Source of the DNA: Pseudoflavonifractor sp. An184
GTDB taxonomy: Bacteria; Bacillota; Clostridia; Oscillospirales; Oscillospiraceae
NCBI RefSeq assembly: GCF_002160305.1
Contig: NZ_NFKI01000017.1
Span: forward strand, 1-61,762
Length of the DNA: 61,762 nt
Reading direction: 5' to 3'
Shown here: positions 58,258 to 61,762 of the stretch, piece by piece
Numbering within the stretch: position 1 is the stretch's first letter
Layout of the letters: the number at the start of each line of letters is the position of its first letter
Program-made: the position numbers and the translations under genes
Notes under the pieces: model-generated
What the model was told of the DNA's origin: nothing
Databases searched by the model: none
The model's input: only the letters and a program-made list of their open reading frames with translations

Positions 58258-59293
58258 TTAGTTGTTAAGCAGTTTTTGATAGATTTCTAAATCCTTGTCC
58301 GTAAAGACATTGAAAATTACTTGTTGAATGGAGCTGTCCGCCTCAAGAAAGCTCCTAACTGTTTTGACTGCGATTTCAGCCGCCCGTTCCTGGGGAAAAC
58401 GGAAAACGCCAGTTGAAATACAGCAAAAGGCAATACTACCTCTTTTCCTTGGGAAGTAATAAAAGCTGCAAATTTCTGAAACGGCACACGGCCAGGTCTG
58501 ACCGCAGCACATTCCCATGTGCCATACGTCCCACGGGCTATTCCTGCTTTATCTGCAATCTCAAACTGCGTCAGTCCTAATTCCAAACGAAGTTCCTTGC
58601 ATCGAAGCTGAAATGGATAGTCCAGAAACCGGCAGTAATCGTCAAAGAGAAGTTTTTCGTCTATCTCTAACGCCTTTGCCAGTCTCTTTGCCTTATCATA
58701 GGCAATGGGCATATAGCCAAGCTCATAGTTCAAAATCGTTGTCTCTGATATTCCGGTTATATCTCCTAATTCCCGCCGCAGAGGGACGCGGTACTCTCGA
58801 TAATATCGGAGCTGTTCTCTCGGAGAGGCATCAGAGGCAATCGAAACCCACGGAAATTCTAAGTGCAGCAGCATTCGATCTTGCTTGACCAGGTAAACCC
58901 CTGTGTGATTGAGTGAGGAATCGCATTGTCGATACACCCGTGGCAGGGATGGAAGCACCCCAGCAGGGCGGAGTTGGCCGCGTTGACGATGGCGTCCGCC
59001 CGCAGCCGGGTGATGTCCCCCTGCCAGAGGACCAGGCGTGGGTCGGCCTGGGTGGGGACCAGGGCGTCCCCGTCCACCACCCCCTTTTCCGCCGTCTCGG
59101 CGGAGAGGAGGGCGTCCTGGGCCGCCAGAAAGTCCGGGTCCAGGGGCACGGGGGGCCGCAGGTTCATCAGGCTGCGCAGGAGCCGCCGCTGGGCCCCCTC
59201 CTCCCTGGGAAACTGCTCTCCCTGGGCCCGGTACTCGGGCATCTCCGCCAGCAGGATCTGATTCAGGGCCTCGATCTGTTCTAAACGCTCCAT
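58258..59293 (-). pseudogene. Zinc-type macrodomain (ADP-ribosylhydrolase) gene, middle replaced by an XRE fragment
   Basis: The N-terminal part (59293 to ~58937) encodes a protein-ADP-ribose hydrolase of the zinc macrodomain type: LRPPVPLDPDFLAAQDALL, then LVLWQGDITRLRADAIVNAANSALLGCFHPCHGCIDNAI. The matching C-terminus, [28 protein letters not shown]... to LLNN, is at ~58452-58258. About 120 residues between them are missing; instead ~485 bp carry an XRE regulator piece. The gene can no longer make an active enzyme. Confidence 0.8.
58460..58885 (-). pseudogene. XRE-type double helix-turn-helix fragment inside the macrodomain gene
   Basis: The inserted segment reads, in a frame of its own, REQLRYYREYRVPLRRELGDITGISETTILNYELGYMPIAYDKAKRLAKALEIDEKLLF then [31 protein letters not shown]: two XRE helix-turn-helix units. 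There is no start signal of its own, and both ends run into macrodomain sequence, so it is a fragment, not a gene. Borders are approximate. Confidence 0.65.
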
Positions 59294-59323
59294 AAACGCC
59301 CCTCTCCTCTCCAGGCCGGTCTG

Positions 59324-60121
59324 TCAGGCGAAGAAAAAGTCCGCTGTCATGGACAGGTAGTTTTCTCCGCTGTACTGGGGATACTTCTCCTTCATCGCCG
59401 CCAGAAAGCTGTCCCGAGTTCCGCTGGCGGCGGCCAGGGACTTCAGCTCCTTCAGATAGTCAATCTTGGTCCGGGCGTCCTTCCAGTCCTCCGGGGTGTA
59501 GTGGGAGGTGAGGATCAGGTCATATCCCCGCGCGATATAGCCCTCCAGCTGGGCGATCATGGCGCCGGCGTGGCCCGCGCCCGCCACGATGGAGTGACAG
59601 TCGTGGCCCAGCATGTGGGTGTACACCGCGTTGAGGGCAGGAAGCTCCACATCGAAGGCCTCGGCGGTGGGGTGGATCACAAATTCGATGCCGCCGATGG
59701 TGACGGCCCCCTCCTCCAGGATGTGGTCCACCGGGTGGACTGAGGCGTCAAACCCAGCCCCAAAAGCGGCGGCAAAGCCGTCAATCAGCGTCTTTCCCCC
59801 GCCCTGGGCGGAGTAATCCACGGCGTTCCGGGTGGCGTACTTGGGCACGCCGGGCAGGAAGGACGCGCCGGCCCCGTGATAGGCCACCAGCATCCCCGCC
59901 GGCTCCAGCTTTCGGGCGGTCAGATAGTCCGTGAGTTCCCGGATGTTGTCAAAAAAGCAGGGGCTCTCCAAAATGACGGCTTTGCCGTCCTTCTCCACCA
60001 GAAAGACCTCATTGTCGATGGGGTCCTTGGTCTGGTAGGCGTGAAGCCTGGCCGCGCCGAAGTCATACACATGCATCTCGCCCTTGGGCAGCTTGACGGT
60101 CTCATACGCGTTTTTGTTCAT
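59324..60121 (-). CDS. Metallo-beta-lactamase-like protein lacking the HxHxDH motif
   Basis: A 265-residue protein of MBL-fold appearance (HVYDFGAARLHAYQTKDPIDNEVFLVEKDGKAVILESPCFFDNI, LVAYHGAGASFLPGVPKYAT, VHPTAEAF-type HP, MLGHDCHSIV, LILTSHY). The usual zinc motif HxHxDH is replaced by YHGAGASF, so metal binding would be altered or lost. It is divergently transcribed from the HxlR gene, its likely regulator. Function unknown. Confidence 0.65.
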   Translation of the reverse strand: MNKNAYETVKLPKGEMHVYDFGAARLHAYQTKDPIDNEVFLVEKDGKAVILESPCFFDNIRELTDYLTARKLEPAGMLVAYHGAGASFLPGVPKYATRNAVDYSAQGGGKTLIDGFAAAFGAGFDASVHPVDHILEEGAVTIGGIEFVIHPTAEAFDVELPALNAVYTHMLGHDCHSIVAGAGHAGAMIAQLEGYIARGYDLILTSHYTPEDWKDARTKIDYLKELKSLAAASGTRDSFLAAMKEKYPQYSGENYLSMTADFFFA

Positions 60122-60204
60122 AGTGAATTACCTCCTTGGGATGTTCCGGCGGGGGTCTCCTGCCCCTGTGACTGCATCATAGCGCACACAAACGCCTTTG
60201 AAAA

Positions 60205-60232
60205 GTACGCACAATCTTGTGGTATAGGTACC
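60205..60232. promoter_or_regulatory. Candidate HxlR operator
   Basis: A palindromic cluster: GTAC (60205-60208), CACAATCTTGTG (60210-60221, perfect 5+2+5) and GGTACC (60227-60232). It lies between the MBL-like gene and the HxlR gene. GTAC-flanked palindromes are typical HxlR targets. Confidence 0.5.
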
Positions 60233-60267
60233 AAAACGTAACTTTTGGACGGTTACCAGCTGGAAAC

Positions 60268-60314
60268 TTTTGCGCCGCCCAAGGCTTTGCGGGCCCGGGC
60301 GGCGCAAAAAAATT
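60268..60314. terminator. Bidirectional hairpin between divergent genes
   Basis: A 13-bp stem (TTTTGCGCCGCCC at 60268-60280 with GGGCGGCGCAAAA at 60297-60309) with a GC-rich loop; A/T runs flank it on both sides. It may insulate the two promoters. Confidence 0.6.
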
Positions 60315-60342
60315 TTTGAGATGGCAGAGGCGGCACAGCGCC

Positions 60343-60372
60343 TTGACGCGGCCCGGAGACTTAGGATATAAT
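60343..60372 (+). promoter_or_regulatory. Promoter of the HxlR gene
   Basis: TTGACG (60343-60348), 18-bp spacer and TATAAT (60367-60372), 48 bp before ATG 60420. Confidence 0.7.
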
Positions 60373-60419
60373 CAAGCCATACATCCCAATCAGAACCTAT
60401 GGACCAAGGAGGGACTCAA

Positions 60420-60761
60420 ATGTCAACTGCGGCCAAAGAACTCCCCGCCTGCCCGGTGGAGACCACCCTGACCCTCATCAGCGACAAGTGGAAGGTGCTG
60501 ATCCTCCGGGACCTGATGCCGGGGACCAAGCGGTTCGGCGAACTGAAGAAGTCCATCGGAACCGTGAGCCAGAAGGTGCTCACCGCCCAGCTGCGGCAGA
60601 TGGAGGAGAGCGGCCTGCTTACCCGGAAGGTGTACCCCGAGGTCCCGCCCCGGGTGGAGTACACTCTGACCGAGCTGGGTTACAGCCTGAAGCCCATTCT
60701 GGACGCCATGGGAAACTGGGGGGAGGCCTATAAGGCCCGCAGCGGGCAGGACCGCGCCTGA
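60420..60761 (+). CDS. HxlR-family transcriptional regulator
   Basis: A 113-residue winged-helix regulator with the HxlR pattern: conserved Cys11 (LPACPVETTL), LTLISDKWKVLILRDLMPGTKRFGELKKSIGTVSQKVLTAQLRQMEESGLLTRKVYPEVPPRVEYTLTELG. Many HxlR proteins sense aldehydes or thiol-reactive molecules through that cysteine. ATG 60420 follows AAGGAGGGA. It probably controls the divergent MBL-like gene. Confidence 0.92.
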   Translation: MSTAAKELPACPVETTLTLISDKWKVLILRDLMPGTKRFGELKKSIGTVSQKVLTAQLRQMEESGLLTRKVYPEVPPRVEYTLTELGYSLKPILDAMGNWGEAYKARSGQDRA

Positions 60762-60837
60762 GCCCAGGGGTCCCATTCTGCCCGCCCGTGTCCGCGTCCA
60801 AGAGACGCACCCAATTCCGCACAAGGGAGGTAACCCC

Positions 60838-61536
60838 ATGGCCCAGCAGCATACCATTCAGGTGATCGCCCACATCCGCAGCGACTTCCACACCAAGTTC
60901 GGCATTCCCCGGCAGAGCGGCCTGGTGGACGCCCTGCGGGCCACCGTGGTCTTTGAGCCGGAGTACCGCAATCCCAACGCCCTGCGGGGGCTGGAGGGGT
61001 TCAGCCACATCTGGCTGATCTGGCAGTTCTCCCAGGCGGTGCGGGACGGCTGGTCCCCCACGGTGCGCCCCCCTCGCCTGGGGGGCAACACCCGTATGGG
61101 GGTGTTCGCCACCCGCTCCCCCTTCCGGCCCAACCCCATCGGCCTGTCCTGCGTGGCCCTGGAAGGGATTCAGCGCCACCCGGAGTACGGCCCGGTGCTG
61201 CTGGTGCGGGGGGCCGATCTGATGGACGGCACCCCCATCTATGACATCAAGCCCTATCTCCCCTACGCCGACTGCCACCCGGAGGCGGCGGGGGGCTTTG
61301 CCAGCCAGCCCAAGGAGCCCACCCTCCAGGTGGAGATTGCCCCGGAGCTTCTGGGCCAGGTGCCCGAGGCGCTGCGGGAGGCCCTCCTGGGGGTGCTGGC
61401 CCAGGACCCCCGCCCCCAGTACCAGCACCGGCCGGACCGGGTCTACGGCCTGGAGTTCGGCCCTCTGGAGGTGAAGTTCACCGTGGAGGGGGAGCTTCTG
61501 ACGGTGCGCCAGGTCCAGGACAGGCGGCGCGGGTAG
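60838..61536 (+). CDS. trmO: tRNA (t6A37) N6-methyltransferase TrmO
   Basis: Methylates N6-threonylcarbamoyladenosine 37 of tRNA using SAM. A 232-residue TrmO/TsaA-type protein: VIAHIRSDFHTKFGIPRQSGL, GLEGFSHIWLIWQF, the diagnostic GVFATRSPFRPNPIGLSCVAL and DLMDGTPIYDIKPYLPYAD, then a C-terminal extension of ~70 residues. AGGGAGG precedes ATG 60838. GC-rich chromosomal composition. Confidence 0.92.
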   Translation: MAQQHTIQVIAHIRSDFHTKFGIPRQSGLVDALRATVVFEPEYRNPNALRGLEGFSHIWLIWQFSQAVRDGWSPTVRPPRLGGNTRMGVFATRSPFRPNPIGLSCVALEGIQRHPEYGPVLLVRGADLMDGTPIYDIKPYLPYADCHPEAAGGFASQPKEPTLQVEIAPELLGQVPEALREALLGVLAQDPRPQYQHRPDRVYGLEFGPLEVKFTVEGELLTVRQVQDRRRG

Positions 61537-61651
61537 CCCCGGGAGGAGAGCGGAGCCGCGTCCCATCCCTCCCGTCGCGGCAGGCGCCGCTCCCCCGCTT
61601 ACATTCAGGCGGGTTCTGTTCCGCAGAGGTATTTTTCACAGACACAGACGA

Positions 61652-61680
61652 AGAGGCCGTCCGCAGCGCGGACGGCCTCT
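61652..61680. terminator. Perfect 13-bp hairpin after trmO
   Basis: AGAGGCCGTCCGC (61652-61664) pairs with GCGGACGGCCTCT (61668-61680) with a 3-nt loop. No T run follows on the plus strand, so it is a weak terminator or a structural repeat. The last 82 bases of the window hold nothing else recognisable. Confidence 0.5.
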
Positions 61681-61762
61681 CAGCTTGTCGAAAAACCTCT
61701 GTTCAGACGAATCCGCCCGAGTGTTGGCGGGGGAGCTCGAGGGGGCGGCAGCCCGCCTCGAG

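Noticed and set aside
58859-59293. Short complete macrodomain protein of 144 residues
   Set aside because: The reading after CIDNAI is out of register (PHSITQGFTW...) and the true C-terminus is found 480 bp downstream; it is a broken gene, not a short one.

Overview
The window is high-GC DNA with dense, overlapping gene packing and Firmicutes-style ribosome-binding sites (AGGAGG, GGAGGTGAT). Gene content points to a gut Oscillospirales-type clostridium (Flavonifractor, Intestinimonas or Lawsonibacter relatives); this is an inference from gene families, not a database match. About 52 kb of the 61.8 kb is one integrative and conjugative element (ICE) of the clostridial Tn1549/CTn type. Its left end lies outside the window and its right end lies just after a large serine recombinase (stop at 51961).

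ICE layout. 1-7820: a co-directional block of accessory proteins, with three ArdA-like antirestriction paralogues, a predicted ADP-ribosyltransferase-fold protein, a DUF4314-type protein and conserved ICE proteins of unknown function. 7918-11357: a winged-helix protein, a D12-class adenine methyltransferase, an AbrB-like double-domain protein, a DUF3849 protein and a SpoVG-like protein. 11379-19791: a surface module with a membrane-anchored secreted protein, a class D-like sortase, a CAP-domain protein and a 1,863-residue thioester/SpaA-repeat adhesin ending in LPRTGY. 19870-28669: the mating apparatus (VirB2-like, VirB6-like, VirB3-like, VirB4, M23 hydrolase), interrupted by a cytosine methyltransferase split over two genes and an antisense 3-methyladenine glycosylase. 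28674-37739: accessory proteins, a candidate oriT, a relaxosome-type protein, a Phd/PIN toxin-antitoxin pair, a MobP-like relaxase with Sel1 repeats, a Toprim/DUF3991 protein, the VirD4 coupling protein and a replication-type HTH. 37873-47837: an XRE regulator, a SLOG protein, then a two-component system with two lipoproteins and an ABC exporter, and a degenerate response regulator. 48468-51961: a sigma-region-4 regulator, a long region without credible genes, an AbrB-like protein, a TnpW-like protein and the recombinase.

Right of the ICE (52.0-61.8 kb) is chromosome, itself a patchwork: an AlkZ-related protein, a Y-family polymerase with a YolD-like partner, an AT-rich two-gene CBASS-like defence unit (CD-NTase plus SLATT effector), a degenerate tRNA-Ala(CGC)-like gene with an intact terminator, a chimeric gene joining a ParB N-terminal half in frame to the C-terminal half of a large serine recombinase, a zinc-type macrodomain gene whose middle has been replaced by an XRE regulator fragment, then an MBL-like protein, an HxlR regulator and TrmO.

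How it fits together: relaxase, oriT, VirD4, VirB4 and VirB2/3/6-like proteins would move the DNA; the recombinase and TnpW-like protein would excise and integrate it; the ArdA-like proteins, both methyltransferases and possibly the ADP-ribosyltransferase would protect it on entry; adhesin and sortase would promote cell contact. The strongest candidates for new biology are the ParB-recombinase chimera, the ADP-ribosyltransferase-like ICE protein, the thioester adhesin without a normal wall anchor, the split methyltransferase and the twin-promoter two-component/ABC locus. All functions are read from sequence by eye; no search was run.
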